From contig NVXR01000037.1 of NCBI GenBank assembly GCA_002733995.1, positions 1 through 64,000 on the forward strand: DNA of 64,000 nt, written 5' to 3'. Origin of the DNA: Desulfotalea sp. GTDB lineage: Bacteria > Desulfobacterota > Desulfobulbia > Desulfobulbales > Desulfocapsaceae. Shown here piece by piece: positions 15,902 to 25,136 of this stretch. The stretch's first letter is position 1; each line of letters begins with the position of its first letter. A program made the translations under genes and the position numbers. The notes under the pieces were generated by a model, which did no database searches, was not told where the DNA came from, and saw only the letters and a list, made by a program, of their open reading frames with translations.

Positions 15902-18364
15902 TTAAAAACTTTCGTTTTCTGTACGTTCAATCACTTCCTGTTGCAAGTCACCATTCATATCATTGAAATAGTCGCTGTACCCTGCCATGCGTACCAGCAG
16001 ATCTTTGTAATCTTCCGGGCACTGCTGAGCGGCATAGAGAGTTGCCGTATCGACGATATTAAACTGGATATGATGCCCTCCAAGGGTAAAGTAGCTGCGG
16101 ATAAGTTGACCAAGCTTCTTAATATCCTGCTCCCGACTGAGTAAACTGGGCAAGAAACGCAGGTTAAGTAGTGTCCCCCCGGACTTTACATGATCTATCT
16201 TACTGAGGGATTTAATCACCGCCGAAGGACCATGGACATCCGCTCCATGGGAAGGAGAGGTGCCGTCGGAGATCGATTTCCCAGCCAACCGCCCGTTGGG
16301 GGTTGCACCCATCATTTTACCAAAATAGACATGGCAGGTGGTGGAAAGCATGTTGAGATGATAGCGCCCCCCTTTTTTGATATTGGGTTTATTGTCGATG
16401 GCGCTCATCAAGTCGTCATATATCTGTACCGCTATCTGATCAACTGCATCATCGTCATTACCGAAAAAAGGTGTCCGATTCATGATGGTCTGCCGCATGA
16501 ATTCTTCATCTTCAAAGTTGTTGGAGATCGCACCGAGCATCCTTTTCAAAGAAAATGTCTTCTCTTCAAAAACATGTTTTTTCAGGGCAGAAAGACTGTC
16601 GGTCACCGTGCCAAGACCACAACACTGGATATAGCTACTATTGTAGCGAGGGCCGCCATCATAATAGTCCTTCCCCTTACTGATACAATCATCAATGACC
16701 ACGGAGAGAAAGGGAGCTGGTGCATATTTAGCAAACATCCGGTCAATGTAATTACTGACCCGCATCTTCATGTCTACGACATATCGAACCTGCTGGATAA
16801 AAGCAGCATACAACTCGTCATAATTACTGAATTTCTCGGGATCTCCGGTTTGCAGACCAACACGCTTGCCGCTTATGGGGTCAAGCCCATTATTCAGGGT
16901 CACCTCAAGAATCTTTGGCACATTAAGGTAACCGGTAAGTAAATAAGCCTCCTTGCCAAACGCACCCACCTCGATACAACCACTGCAACCACCTTCCCTG
17001 GCATCTTCAAGGGTTTTGCCATGCCGAACCATCTCCATGACATAGGTATCTGGGTTGAAAACGGATGGGTAGCCATGCCCCTGTCGGATGACACGGGTCG
17101 CCGCATGGAGAAATTTATCCGGAGTCTTAGAACTGATATGCACGGAACTACCGGGCTGGAGGATGTGCAGTTCTTCGATCACCTCCAGCATGATAAAAGA
17201 CACCTCACTACTACCGTCGGAGCCATCCCGCTTAATACCGCCAATGTTGATATTAGTGAAATCGTTATAGGTGCCACTTTCCCTGGCGGTAATACCGACC
17301 TTGGGTGGGGCTGTGTGGTTGTTGACCTTAATCCAAAAACAACAGATCAACTCCTTCGCCTCATCCCGGGTGAGGGTACCTGCGGCGAGTTCTTCTTCAT
17401 AAAAAGGGGTCAGGTGTTGATCAAAGTGACCGGGGTTCATGGCGTCCCAGCCATTGAGTTCAGTGATGGTTCCCAGGTGGACAAACCAGTACATCTGGAT
17501 GGCCTCCCAAAAGGTGCGAGGGGCGTGGGCCGGCACCCGGCGGCAAACATCGGCAATTGCATGCAACTCTGCAATTCTTTGTGGGTCCGTTTCTTTTTCT
17601 GCCAACTCTTCGGCGAGATCGACATGCCGTTGGGCAAAAAGAATGACGGCATCACAGGAGATGGCCATCGCTTTTAACTGTTCTGCTCTGTCGGTGGCAT
17701 CAGGGTCATGCAGGTAATCTAAAGATGCTATATTTTCTTCAATTTCTCTTTTAAAATCGAGCATCCCCCTCTGGTAAATTTTACCATCAAGAGCGGTGTG
17801 ACCCGGCGCTCTCTGTTCCATAAACTCCGTGAACAACGCCGCCTCATAGGCTACCTTCCACTCTTTGGGCACATGGTTAAAGATACGTTCACGCTGGGTC
17901 TTGCCGTGCCAATAGGGAATGACCTCCCGCTCATATGTGTCAATATCTTCCTGTGTCGTCAGGTAGGGTTGCATGTCCCGGGTATTGAGGACCCGAAAGT
18001 CCTCTACGCTATGGCAGGTCAGCTCTGGAAATGTAGGGACGGCTTTTGGCCTTGGCCCCCGTTCACCCACTATCAACTCATCCCCGCCAAGATAGAGAGT
18101 CTTTTTCTCACAATGGTCGAGAAAGTTTAAGGCCCGTAGAACCGGTACAGAATGGTGACCATAGTTTTCTTTATAAAAGGCGGTCTCATGGAGGGCACGT
18201 TCGATGGATATGCTTGGTTTTGCATCAAAACTTAACTTGCGTAACCGCTGGATACGATGGTTCATACCAGGGCCTACCTGATCGTTTAGAGGGCCGTAGA
18301 AATTTCCTTCGGCGGAGGCGGATCGTTCAGGAGAGTCACTCGTGGCTTCAACTTTTTCAAACAT
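15902..18364 (-). CDS. Glycyl radical enzyme of unassigned substrate
   Basis: 820 aa. The thiyl-radical Cys463 lies in GCSGCIEVGAF, with Glu465 two residues on. The glycyl-radical Gly795 lies in MAGYSDYF. These place it in the glycerol-dehydratase/decarboxylase/sulfite-lyase branch rather than true pyruvate formate-lyase. Relatives with C-x-E in this setting include arylacetate decarboxylases, isethionate sulfite-lyase and dihydroxypropanesulfonate sulfite-lyase. No HPAD small subunit is present. The strong ribosome site GAGGGATCT supports this start. Neighbours (activase, OCD-like enzyme, serine dehydratase, TRAP importer) suggest catabolism of an imported small organic or sulfonated compound. 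Confidence 0.88.
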   Translation of the reverse strand: MFEKVEATSDSPERSASAEGNFYGPLNDQVGPGMNHRIQRLRKLSFDAKPSISIERALHETAFYKENYGHHSVPVLRALNFLDHCEKKTLYLGGDELIVGERGPRPKAVPTFPELTCHSVEDFRVLNTRDMQPYLTTQEDIDTYEREVIPYWHGKTQRERIFNHVPKEWKVAYEAALFTEFMEQRAPGHTALDGKIYQRGMLDFKREIEENIASLDYLHDPDATDRAEQLKAMAISCDAVILFAQRHVDLAEELAEKETDPQRIAELHAIADVCRRVPAHAPRTFWEAIQMYWFVHLGTITELNGWDAMNPGHFDQHLTPFYEEELAAGTLTRDEAKELICCFWIKVNNHTAPPKVGITARESGTYNDFTNINIGGIKRDGSDGSSEVSFIMLEVIEELHILQPGSSVHISSKTPDKFLHAATRVIRQGHGYPSVFNPDTYVMEMVRHGKTLEDAREGGCSGCIEVGAFGKEAYLLTGYLNVPKILEVTLNNGLDPISGKRVGLQTGDPEKFSNYDELYAAFIQQVRYVVDMKMRVSNYIDRMFAKYAPAPFLSVVIDDCISKGKDYYDGGPRYNSSYIQCCGLGTVTDSLSALKKHVFEEKTFSLKRMLGAISNNFEDEEFMRQTIMNRTPFFGNDDDAVDQIAVQIYDDLMSAIDNKPNIKKGGRYHLNMLSTTCHVYFGKMMGATPNGRLAGKSISDGTSPSHGADVHGPSAVIKSLSKIDHVKSGGTLLNLRFLPSLLSREQDIKKLGQLIRSYFTLGGHHIQFNIVDTATLYAAQQCPEDYKDLLVRMAGYSDYFNDMNGDLQQEVIERTENESF

Positions 18365-18743
18365 AGATCCCTCAATTGCTTAAATTATTTGTAATACCCT
18401 GAAAATAAAGAAATTATTATATCTTTTGAGTGAGCGTAACTGTAGCTCGACGTGGAAACAGCAGAGAGAGGGAGATTCAGTTGTAGAGCATCCGGCAATT
18501 ATACAAGCAACGGTAGCCCTTATGATTATTTGATATGACGAGATAGGTAGACATTTGATTCACTCCTTAAAAAAAGATATACCCCTATCATTTTAAATGT
18601 CAAGAGAAACAGCATTTCACAAATTATTACAATACGGGGGATAGTGCAGATACAAGCCATAAGTTGTCACTACCCCCACGCCCCTTATGCCTAGACCATT
18701 CCCCGCAAAGATATAGTGGTTTAGTACCCAGCCGTTGAGGCGG
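18365..18743. other. Intergenic upstream of the glycyl radical enzyme
   Basis: 379 bp that should contain the promoter of the enzyme-activase pair. It holds the hairpin at 18636-18677. I looked for a TGGCA-N7-TGC type sigma54 site on the minus strand and did not find a convincing one. Confidence 0.4.
18636..18677 (-). terminator. Hairpin after the OCD-like gene
   Basis: GGGGGATAGTG (18636-18646) pairs with CACTACCCCC (18668-18677) with one bulged base. It lies just downstream of the OCD-like gene in the direction of transcription and is followed by an AT-rich but not pure-T stretch. It is a probable terminator separating this gene from the glycyl radical enzyme. Confidence 0.55.
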
Positions 18744-19730
18744 TTACAGTTCAACCATAGTACCAATTCCCTTTTCTTCAGCCCTTTGCAGGACAATAGT
18801 TGCGGCGACAAGATCCTGTAGTGCAACCCCCACTGTTTTGAAAAAAGTTATCTCAGAAACCGAACGTCTCCCAGGTGCTTTTCCCGCAGCCACGTCCCCA
18901 ATTTCAGCTACTATATGCCCCTCGGTGAATACTCCTTTTTTTATGGGAATAATCAAATCTCCGGTCTCTTCCAGTACAGACTCTCGATGATCCACGTAGA
19001 GACGGGAGCGGAGCACCATCTCTTCTGGGACCTCTTGTACATGAGGTTTGTAGGAACCCACCGCATTAATATGTACCCCTGCTGGCAAATCCGAATCGTC
19101 AAAGACCGGGGTCTCGGCAATGGTTGCACAACAGATGATATCGGCATCCACAACCGCCTCTTTGGAGGTTTTCGCCACCACTATTTCAACGCCAAGCCTC
19201 TCCCCCATTTCCGTTGCAAAAGTTTCGGCAGCAGCGGGTAGAGCGTCATAGACGAAAGCCTTTTTGATATCACGAACTGCACAAACGGCTTCTAACTGCG
19301 TCCTCCCCTGCACTCCCGCACCAAAGATAGCGCAGATCGCAGACTCAGGCCGGGACAACAGACGGCTTGCCACTCCCGAGGCGGCTCCTGTACGAAGCGC
19401 TGTAAGAGTCATACCATCGAGTATTGCCCTAGGAGTCCCATTGTTACCATCAAAGAGACTGACCATACCTTGAATATAGGGTAGATTGTTTTTTCGATTC
19501 TCCTCAAAAAGAGTCACTGTTTTAACACTTATCATTGCGGCGGATTCCATGTAACTTGGCATAAAAAGAACGGTCCCCTCAGGCCGCGCAATGGGGATAT
19601 GGACCCGGGCCGGCATTTCCGGATTACCGGTGGATAACTCTATAAAGGCACCCTCTACTGCCTCGACAATATCTTGCATAGTGATTGCTGCACGGATCTG
19701 TTTACCTGAGAGTATTCGGAGTTGCGTCAT
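18744..19730 (-). CDS. Ornithine cyclodeaminase/mu-crystallin family (alanine dehydrogenase-like)
   Basis: 328 aa. The Rossmann motif GAGVQGRTQLEA lies at ~138-149. Conserved TALRTGAASGVAS precedes it, and HINAVGSYKPHVQEV (~215-229) follows in the position that separates subfamilies. The GSYxP form is closer to archaeal-type alanine dehydrogenases and imine (pyrroline/piperideine-2-carboxylate) reductases than to true ornithine cyclodeaminase. It likely interconverts an amino acid and its 2-oxo or imino acid with NAD(P)H. The ATG has ribosome site AAGGAAA. It lies between the serine dehydratase and glycyl radical enzyme genes. Confidence 0.8.
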   Translation of the reverse strand: MTQLRILSGKQIRAAITMQDIVEAVEGAFIELSTGNPEMPARVHIPIARPEGTVLFMPSYMESAAMISVKTVTLFEENRKNNLPYIQGMVSLFDGNNGTPRAILDGMTLTALRTGAASGVASRLLSRPESAICAIFGAGVQGRTQLEAVCAVRDIKKAFVYDALPAAAETFATEMGERLGVEIVVAKTSKEAVVDADIICCATIAETPVFDDSDLPAGVHINAVGSYKPHVQEVPEEMVLRSRLYVDHRESVLEETGDLIIPIKKGVFTEGHIVAEIGDVAAGKAPGRRSVSEITFFKTVGVALQDLVAATIVLQRAEEKGIGTMVEL

Positions 19731-19843
19731 CTGAAATTTTCCTTAATTGAGCGGGGTATAACGGCTCGGTTTAATGGGTAATTTTTGTAGTTATTGCAGG
19801 GCGACATGGACTAACTTTTAGTTATCATTGTCAGCGCCCAAAT

Positions 19844-21400
19844 TTAGCACAAGCAACCTTTATCACGGGATAATGCTATGGCAGCTGGGGCAAGTGCCAG
19901 ACCACCAAGAGAGGTACAACGAAGTTCTCTTGGAAGCATCAACCCCGTTGCATAGACCGCGTCTATAGTTTCGTCCAGATCAATATGGTTGATATAGCCG
20001 CCCATAACCATATCTGCATTGGTAAAGGCACTGGAGGCGGCCACCGCATTGCGGGTATGACAGGGTAGTTCACAGGTTCCCTGCACCAAGTCACAGACCG
20101 AGCCCATGGTGTTTTGAAAAGAGATAGCGGCCGCATCACAGGCAAGACGGGCGTTGCCCCCTGCACATTCAACCACCGCTGCAGCCGCCATGGCACCCGC
20201 TGCGCCGATTTCAACCTGGCAACCAGCAACCTCTGCCGCAAAGGTAGCCCGAATAGCGAGAATAAGGCCAATCCCCCCTGCTGCAAAAAGCATGAGCGCC
20301 ATCTGGCGAGAAGATATTTTACACTCATCCTCTAGGGCCGTTAACACACCAGGCAGAGTTCCCGCTGCCCCACCCGTAGGTGCGGCACAGACAATCCCGC
20401 GGCTATTACAGGTGTGCATAGCGGCCATGGCAGCGGCTGCAGCTATTGAATGAATCCCACCGATGGCAACTTTTTTAGCCCTGACTCTTGCCATTATCTT
20501 ACCTGCAACTGGATCAAGGAGTTGCATGTTTACCTTGCTATCATCCAAGCCATCCGCCACCGCCTGTCGCATCACAGCGTAGCGGCCTAACATCTCAGCT
20601 ATGACCTCTTCTTCACCGAGACCAAGTAGAGTCTTTTCAAATTCCAGAACAGCTTCTCCTAGGCTACAATCATGGTCGGTGGCATAGCGCAACAGCTCTT
20701 TTGCCGAACTAAAAAGAGCTACTCCTTTTTGGGTGTAGTAGACAGGTTTAGCCAGCCTGCAGGATGCACTAGTTGGCAGATTTGCAAACTGATCAAGGGA
20801 TAATGGCGCGTTTGCAGAAAGTTGTACAACCAACTTCCCCGTATCTGACAAGGAACTGCTTACTCTAGCTTTAGGATATTTTTGTCTACATAAACAGACA
20901 GTTGAATCTTCATCCGCCCCATCGACAGTCAGCAAGGCAACATAACTCTTACCGTCTAAAACCATGTCAGCCCCATCGACTTTAACTATCTGAAAGGTCC
21001 CCCCACCAATCGATTTCGCCTCAACCTCTATATGTTGATTACCTCTGCCCACCACCTGAATTATTACGTAATTTGGATGATCCGCCTGGGGAAGTGTTGT
21101 AAGTTCGAAATTGATTTCCACCCCTTGGCTTCTCGCCTTTTCAAGGGCCACTGTGAAAACTTTGTCTGTCTGCTTCCAACCCATCAGGCCGGTGACAAAT
21201 GCCTGGTCAACCCCTTGCTGTACATAGGTCTTGCCATAGGAACCATCTAGATCAAAATAAATGTTTATTTTACTTGGCTCTGCGGCAAGCAACTGACGAA
21301 CCACGAGAGCGATATGATAGGAACCAGCGGTATGTGAGCTGGACGGACCACGCATTACCGGACCAAGAACATCATTTAAAACACTGCAGAACATATTCAC
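19844..21400 (-). CDS. L-serine ammonia-lyase, iron-sulfur-dependent, fused beta-alpha
   Basis: 518 aa. The N-terminal beta domain starts with GPSSSHTAGS (~18-27). The C-terminal alpha domain has AIGGIHSIAAAAAMAA, CNSRGIVCAAPTGG and CELPCHTRNA, which supply the Cys ligands of the labile [4Fe-4S] cluster. It deaminates L-serine to pyruvate and ammonia in anaerobes. It is longer than the common ~455-aa form, with the extra length between the domains. The ATG at 21394, five bases after AGAGG, is a better start than the GTG at 21400. It is upstream of the OCD-like gene by ~110 bp. Confidence 0.85.
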   Translation of the reverse strand: MNMFCSVLNDVLGPVMRGPSSSHTAGSYHIALVVRQLLAAEPSKINIYFDLDGSYGKTYVQQGVDQAFVTGLMGWKQTDKVFTVALEKARSQGVEINFELTTLPQADHPNYVIIQVVGRGNQHIEVEAKSIGGGTFQIVKVDGADMVLDGKSYVALLTVDGADEDSTVCLCRQKYPKARVSSSLSDTGKLVVQLSANAPLSLDQFANLPTSASCRLAKPVYYTQKGVALFSSAKELLRYATDHDCSLGEAVLEFEKTLLGLGEEEVIAEMLGRYAVMRQAVADGLDDSKVNMQLLDPVAGKIMARVRAKKVAIGGIHSIAAAAAMAAMHTCNSRGIVCAAPTGGAAGTLPGVLTALEDECKISSRQMALMLFAAGGIGLILAIRATFAAEVAGCQVEIGAAGAMAAAAVVECAGGNARLACDAAAISFQNTMGSVCDLVQGTCELPCHTRNAVAASSAFTNADMVMGGYINHIDLDETIDAVYATGLMLPRELRCTSLGGLALAPAAIALSRDKGCLC

Positions 21401-21584
21401 CTCTTCTCGTTATTTAGCATCTACGAACTTGGTGCAAGGAACACGGCTGATATTGCGCTCGGATTTGCGTTATATTTCACTATTGTTCAATCCAAGGTTG
21501 CCAGGAGATAAACTTGGATCGCCGTTAGATAGGTACCTCCACCGCCGATCTCAAATCGATACTCTGTGCACGGGACGCGGCCCA

Positions 21585-22331
21585 CTACATCGGATTAATT
21601 TTGATATGCTCTGACAATTTTTGAGATAAAAACCGCATAAATGTATGATCAAATTGTTCAGCATGTCTTCTTGCGAGTTGTTCCGCCTTTTCTGCATCTC
21701 TGTCTTCAATCGAATCTATCATTTCCTGGTGAATAACAATCCCTGGCTCCTCGGGGGGCCATCCCATGTATTCAAGGTGTAAGTGTTGCATACGCACCCC
21801 TTCATTCAACAACCTTTTGTATGCTGTAGTAAAATACGGGTTACAACAGGCTTCACTAATGGCAAGATGAAACTCAAGATTTGCCTCTATGGCTGAGGAT
21901 GTCACAGTTTTTTCAACTGTTTTCATGAACCAGCTATGCTTTTCTTTGATCGTCTCAAGCTGCTTTTCACTTCTCTGCAAAGCTGCAAGATGATGGGTAG
22001 TTCGCTGTAAAAGACTTAAGGCATCAAGATACTTTGGGATCAGCAACAGATCAAAGGGTGCAACAAGCGATGATCTATTGGCCAGTATTAATACAAGACC
22101 ATCTCCCGCAAGCTTTATCAGGGCTTCTCGTACAGGGGATCTCGATGTTGCAAACTTTTTTGCAAGTTTCGTCTCATCTAAAGGCTCTCCTGGACGAAGC
22201 TCCAGGGTGAGAATCTCCCTTCTGAGACATTGATACACCTGCAATTGACGTTCTCCCCTCGCACGCCTATGTCCTTTGTCTGTTTTTCTGTTGATGATAC
22301 CTGTTTTTTTCATAGTCATAATGTTGTCCAC
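21585..22331 (-). CDS. GntR-family regulator, FCD (FadR) subfamily
   Basis: 248 aa. A basic N-terminal tail is followed by a winged helix (residues ~25-90, LAKKFATSRSPVREALIKL) and an alpha-helical FCD ligand domain with the metal-binding pattern D/H...H (FHLAISE, HQEMIDSI, HAEQF). These regulators sense small carboxylates or amino acids. It heads the catabolic block and faces the TRAP genes across a 956-bp gap with candidate operators, so it probably controls both. Confidence 0.85.
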   Translation of the reverse strand: MDNIMTMKKTGIINRKTDKGHRRARGERQLQVYQCLRREILTLELRPGEPLDETKLAKKFATSRSPVREALIKLAGDGLVLILANRSSLVAPFDLLLIPKYLDALSLLQRTTHHLAALQRSEKQLETIKEKHSWFMKTVEKTVTSSAIEANLEFHLAISEACCNPYFTTAYKRLLNEGVRMQHLHLEYMGWPPEEPGIVIHQEMIDSIEDRDAEKAEQLARRHAEQFDHTFMRFLSQKLSEHIKINPM

Positions 22332-22635
22332 AGCAGCCGTTCCACATTAAAATGTAGCCCCATTTAAGGGGAGTATTGTCCAGTTCTTAGGCACACGAGT
22401 GACGCCGTAAAATTATTTCTTAGATCTTTTCAAAACGGAAAATCCAGCAATATGCCAATCAAGACTGACACGATTTTTTCTGTATATGCAGGCAACAAAT
22501 TTTCTCCCTGCGAATAACACCAAATCATTACCTCCCCGGCACCTCCTGGTCAAATGCAACATGGGGTTATTAACAATAGTTCACAAATTTACAGTAAATA
22601 CCCCTGTAGACTTTCTCTTGTTCCAGTGTATATTC

Positions 22636-22643
22636 TGTCGACA
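22636..22643. promoter_or_regulatory. TGTCGACA palindrome, candidate GntR site 1
   Basis: TGTCGACA within TTCTGTCGACACATTGTC. A half site (TTGTCAACA-like) follows at once. FadR-subfamily operators commonly have the form TTGTnnACAA. Confidence 0.4.
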
Positions 22644-22935
22644 CATTGTCAACATGAAACAACAAACCACCACACCAATGCGTTTTACTGCTCGACGGGA
22701 CAAGAGTTGCGAGATACCCTCTACACAACATATTGGAACATGTATTGAGGCCTATAGATATATTCTTTTCAGTTGTATTATATGACACTTACCCCACAGA
22801 TTACACGTCGTTATTCAAGGCAGAAGAACCAGAAGTCCTCCTGTTAAACCCTCATATTGACAAGACATATGCTACACAGTAGGATGTAGTAGCAAAAACA
22901 ATGGCGATAACCAGTATCAGTAGCGAACTACAAAT

Positions 22936-22943
22936 TGTCGACA
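22936..22943. promoter_or_regulatory. TGTCGACA palindrome, candidate GntR site 2
   Basis: TTGTCGACACA, the same core as at 22636, exactly 300 bp away. Confidence 0.4.
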
Positions 22944-23068
22944 CAGTGTGTGTTAGAGGTAGCTAACCTACAAAGAAAGACCACAAAACCGCTTTATGCG
23001 AATCAATGGTCATACAGGTCCAACCGATTTAACATATTGCCGTTATAGTAGAAACATTGTATTCATTA

Positions 23069-23080
23069 GTTGTATACAAC
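23069..23080. promoter_or_regulatory. GTTGTATACAAC perfect palindrome, candidate GntR operator
   Basis: A 12-bp perfect palindrome about 210 bp before dctP. TTGTATACAA is a familiar operator form for FCD-type GntR regulators. Assignment to the adjacent regulator is inferred. Confidence 0.55.
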
Positions 23081-23287
23081 ATCTCAAATGAAGTTCAAAA
23101 ATCCAGATTACAAGCCCCCATAGTTAAAATTTAAGTCGAATGTAAAGAAAATGAAGTAGATTGTTGCCTTGGGGGAACATTTGGATTTTATCAAAAAAAA
23201 TGCACACAGGAGGAATCTTTTCGTCTCAATCGTCGTTCCTGGCTAGTTGTTATTACTCTTAAACTCAAATTTTATGGAGAGTCTAGA

Positions 23288-24301
23288 ATGAGCAATAAAT
23301 TGCGGTCTATTGTTTGTGTTACTTGTATAGGTATGCTCGTCGCCCTCGGCAGCACTACATCTTTTGCAGCTTCGCAAATGGTTTTAAAGTTTGCCGGCCA
23401 AAGTGCAGCAGATCATCCAGCAACCAAATTGATGAACAAAATTGCAAAAGAAATTGGTGAGAAAACAGAAGGCCGTATCAAGGTCAAAGTTTATCCAGCC
23501 AGCCAGCTTGGCGATTATAGCCTGGTCTATGAAGAACAGATTCGTGGAACCATTGATATGTCATGCATTTCCGTCCCCAGTCAGTTCGACGCTAGGATGG
23601 AACTCATCTACATAAACGGCTTTGCTAGTGACTACGAAGAGCTGAAAACGGTATTTGCCGAAGACGGTTGGATGTTCAAAAAAATGGACGAATTCAACGA
23701 AAGACTTGGCGTTAAACTCCTTGGATTTTTCGTTGAAGGTATGATTGGTACAGGTACCACTAAGCCAGTTAACGAGCCACTTAATCCCAACGTAAATAAA
23801 GGCGTACTTATTCGTGTTCCTGGTATGGACGTGTACAAGCTCGCCGCAGAAGCCATGGGATATAACTCCGTCGGCATCCCATATGCGGATGTGTACCAGG
23901 CAATCCAGACAGGTGTAGTTGACGGCGTCAACGGTTATCCTGTGGCATCAGCATATACTACCCTAGGGGATGTTCTCAAATATTGGTATATGACCAACTA
24001 TTCGGTTGAAGTCCTCAACTTTATGATTAGTGAACAAACCTGGAAAAAAATCAGTACAGAAGACCAAAAAATCATTCAAAGTATTCTTTCCAGAGCTACC
24101 ATCGACAGCATCAACAAGGCTAAAGATCTTGACACCGAGCAAATGGAGCTCATGAGAAAGAAAGGTATCAAGGTAATGACATACACCAAAGAACAGTTGG
24201 TACCAATCATGAAAGCCGCCGCCAGCACCTGGCCAAAACTTGAAAAGAACATGACCAAAGAGCTCATTGATGAGTTCAGAAAAGAGTTGGGTCCTAAGTG
24301 A
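23288..24301 (+). CDS. dctP: TRAP transporter solute-binding protein
   Basis: 337 aa with a Sec signal peptide (cleavage near residue 28, TSFAA). It has the DctP fold features: KVYPASQLGDYSLVYEEQIRGTIDM (~66-90), the Arg-bearing segment RVPGMDVYKLAAEAMG (~178-193) that usually binds the substrate carboxylate, and GVVDGVNGYP (~209-218). It binds substrate in the periplasm for DctQM. GGAG lies eight bases before the ATG. The substrate is probably an organic acid or sulfonate used by the divergent catabolic genes. Confidence 0.88.
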   Translation: MSNKLRSIVCVTCIGMLVALGSTTSFAASQMVLKFAGQSAADHPATKLMNKIAKEIGEKTEGRIKVKVYPASQLGDYSLVYEEQIRGTIDMSCISVPSQFDARMELIYINGFASDYEELKTVFAEDGWMFKKMDEFNERLGVKLLGFFVEGMIGTGTTKPVNEPLNPNVNKGVLIRVPGMDVYKLAAEAMGYNSVGIPYADVYQAIQTGVVDGVNGYPVASAYTTLGDVLKYWYMTNYSVEVLNFMISEQTWKKISTEDQKIIQSILSRATIDSINKAKDLDTEQMELMRKKGIKVMTYTKEQLVPIMKAAASTWPKLEKNMTKELIDEFRKELGPK

Positions 24302-24420
24302 TCCACCGCTCTTATCTTGAGGTATCTTTTCACCAAAGGATATCTTGAATAATTAGCTTGTTCCTTCAGTATCGAAGCGTACTATTTAGCGTAGGCATGC
24401 AATCGAAAATCTGATAGCAG

Positions 24421-24515
24421 GCTCATCATCACAGCGATGAGCTTGTTCGACAAAGCAATTATTCAATATAACCTAATTTATTAGGTCCGGAACGGGGCAG
24501 CCCTTACCGGATCTA
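24421..24515 (+). promoter_or_regulatory. Two hairpins between dctP and dctQ
   Basis: GCTCATC/GATGAGC (24421-24427, 24436-24442) and TAGGTCCGG/CCGGATCTA (near 24481-24516, one wobble). There is no T-run. Such structures often let binding-protein mRNA exceed that of the membrane subunits. Confidence 0.5.
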
Positions 24516-24536
24516 ATACTTGCCAAGGAGCTTTTC

Positions 24537-25136
24537 GTGCCTGGAACTAAAGAAGAAAGACATTCCCCTACCTGTACAAATAACTCACTCCCCCTAGGTA
24601 TACTTACAGCAGATACACCTAAAAACTTTTTTGACAAAATAGTTATCAATGGTTTTTCCGTTATCTGTTTCAGTGCTACCCTATCTCTAACCCTAATTAT
24701 TTGTGCCGCCGCATTTTTTCGCTATATACTAAACGGTGACCTGAATGGTTATGAGGAATGGGTAAAAATATTTGCATTCTGGCTCTACTTCCCAGCCGCC
24801 GCGATTGGCGCCTATAATCGCACCCATGTCTCTGCAGATCTCGTCCAAGCCTATGTCCCTGATGGTCGCTGTAAAGACTTTCTGGTTTTTTTAAAAGATT
24901 TGATCACCGTCGGTGTCTGTCTCCTTTTCACCTATTACGGCTATGATTTTTTCATGTTTGGATTCATGGGACCTCTAGGTACCGGAATTGCTCTTCCCAC
25001 AACTAATGTCTGGAGAATAAGCCTGTGGACAGGCTATTTAGCAGTCTTCTCGGGCCTTATATTCATGACATACTATTTCAGCAGGGATCTTTTTATAAGT
25101 ACGCGTACACTACTGTTGGGGAGGAAAAACAGATGA
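24537..25136 (+). CDS. dctQ: TRAP transporter small membrane subunit
   Basis: 199 aa with four predicted helices (~40-62, 77-96, 118-138, 158-178). The EEWVKIFAFWLYFPAAAIGAYN stretch typical of DctQ follows helix 1. It starts at GTG with AAGGAG six bases upstream. Its stop overlaps the dctM start (ATGA). Confidence 0.85.
   Translation: MPGTKEERHSPTCTNNSLPLGILTADTPKNFFDKIVINGFSVICFSATLSLTLIICAAAFFRYILNGDLNGYEEWVKIFAFWLYFPAAAIGAYNRTHVSADLVQAYVPDGRCKDFLVFLKDLITVGVCLLFTYYGYDFFMFGFMGPLGTGIALPTTNVWRISLWTGYLAVFSGLIFMTYYFSRDLFISTRTLLLGRKNR

Larger units (their letters stand above)
22332..23287. other. Long divergent intergenic region with palindromic sites
   Basis: 956 bp between gntR and dctP. No gene with a ribosome site is seen. 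It holds three palindromes listed separately (22636, 22936, 23069). The first two share TGTCGACA exactly 300 bp apart. Confidence 0.5.

Noticed and set aside
15902..18364. Assignment as 4-hydroxyphenylacetate decarboxylase or pyruvate formate-lyase
   Set aside because: No small HPAD subunit gene is present, and the C-x-E active site excludes true PFL, which has adjacent cysteines. The substrate is left open.
18365..18743. Sigma54 (-24/-12) promoter for the glycyl radical genes
   Set aside because: GC/GG pairs occur, but none with the flanking bases and 10-nt spacing of a convincing site.
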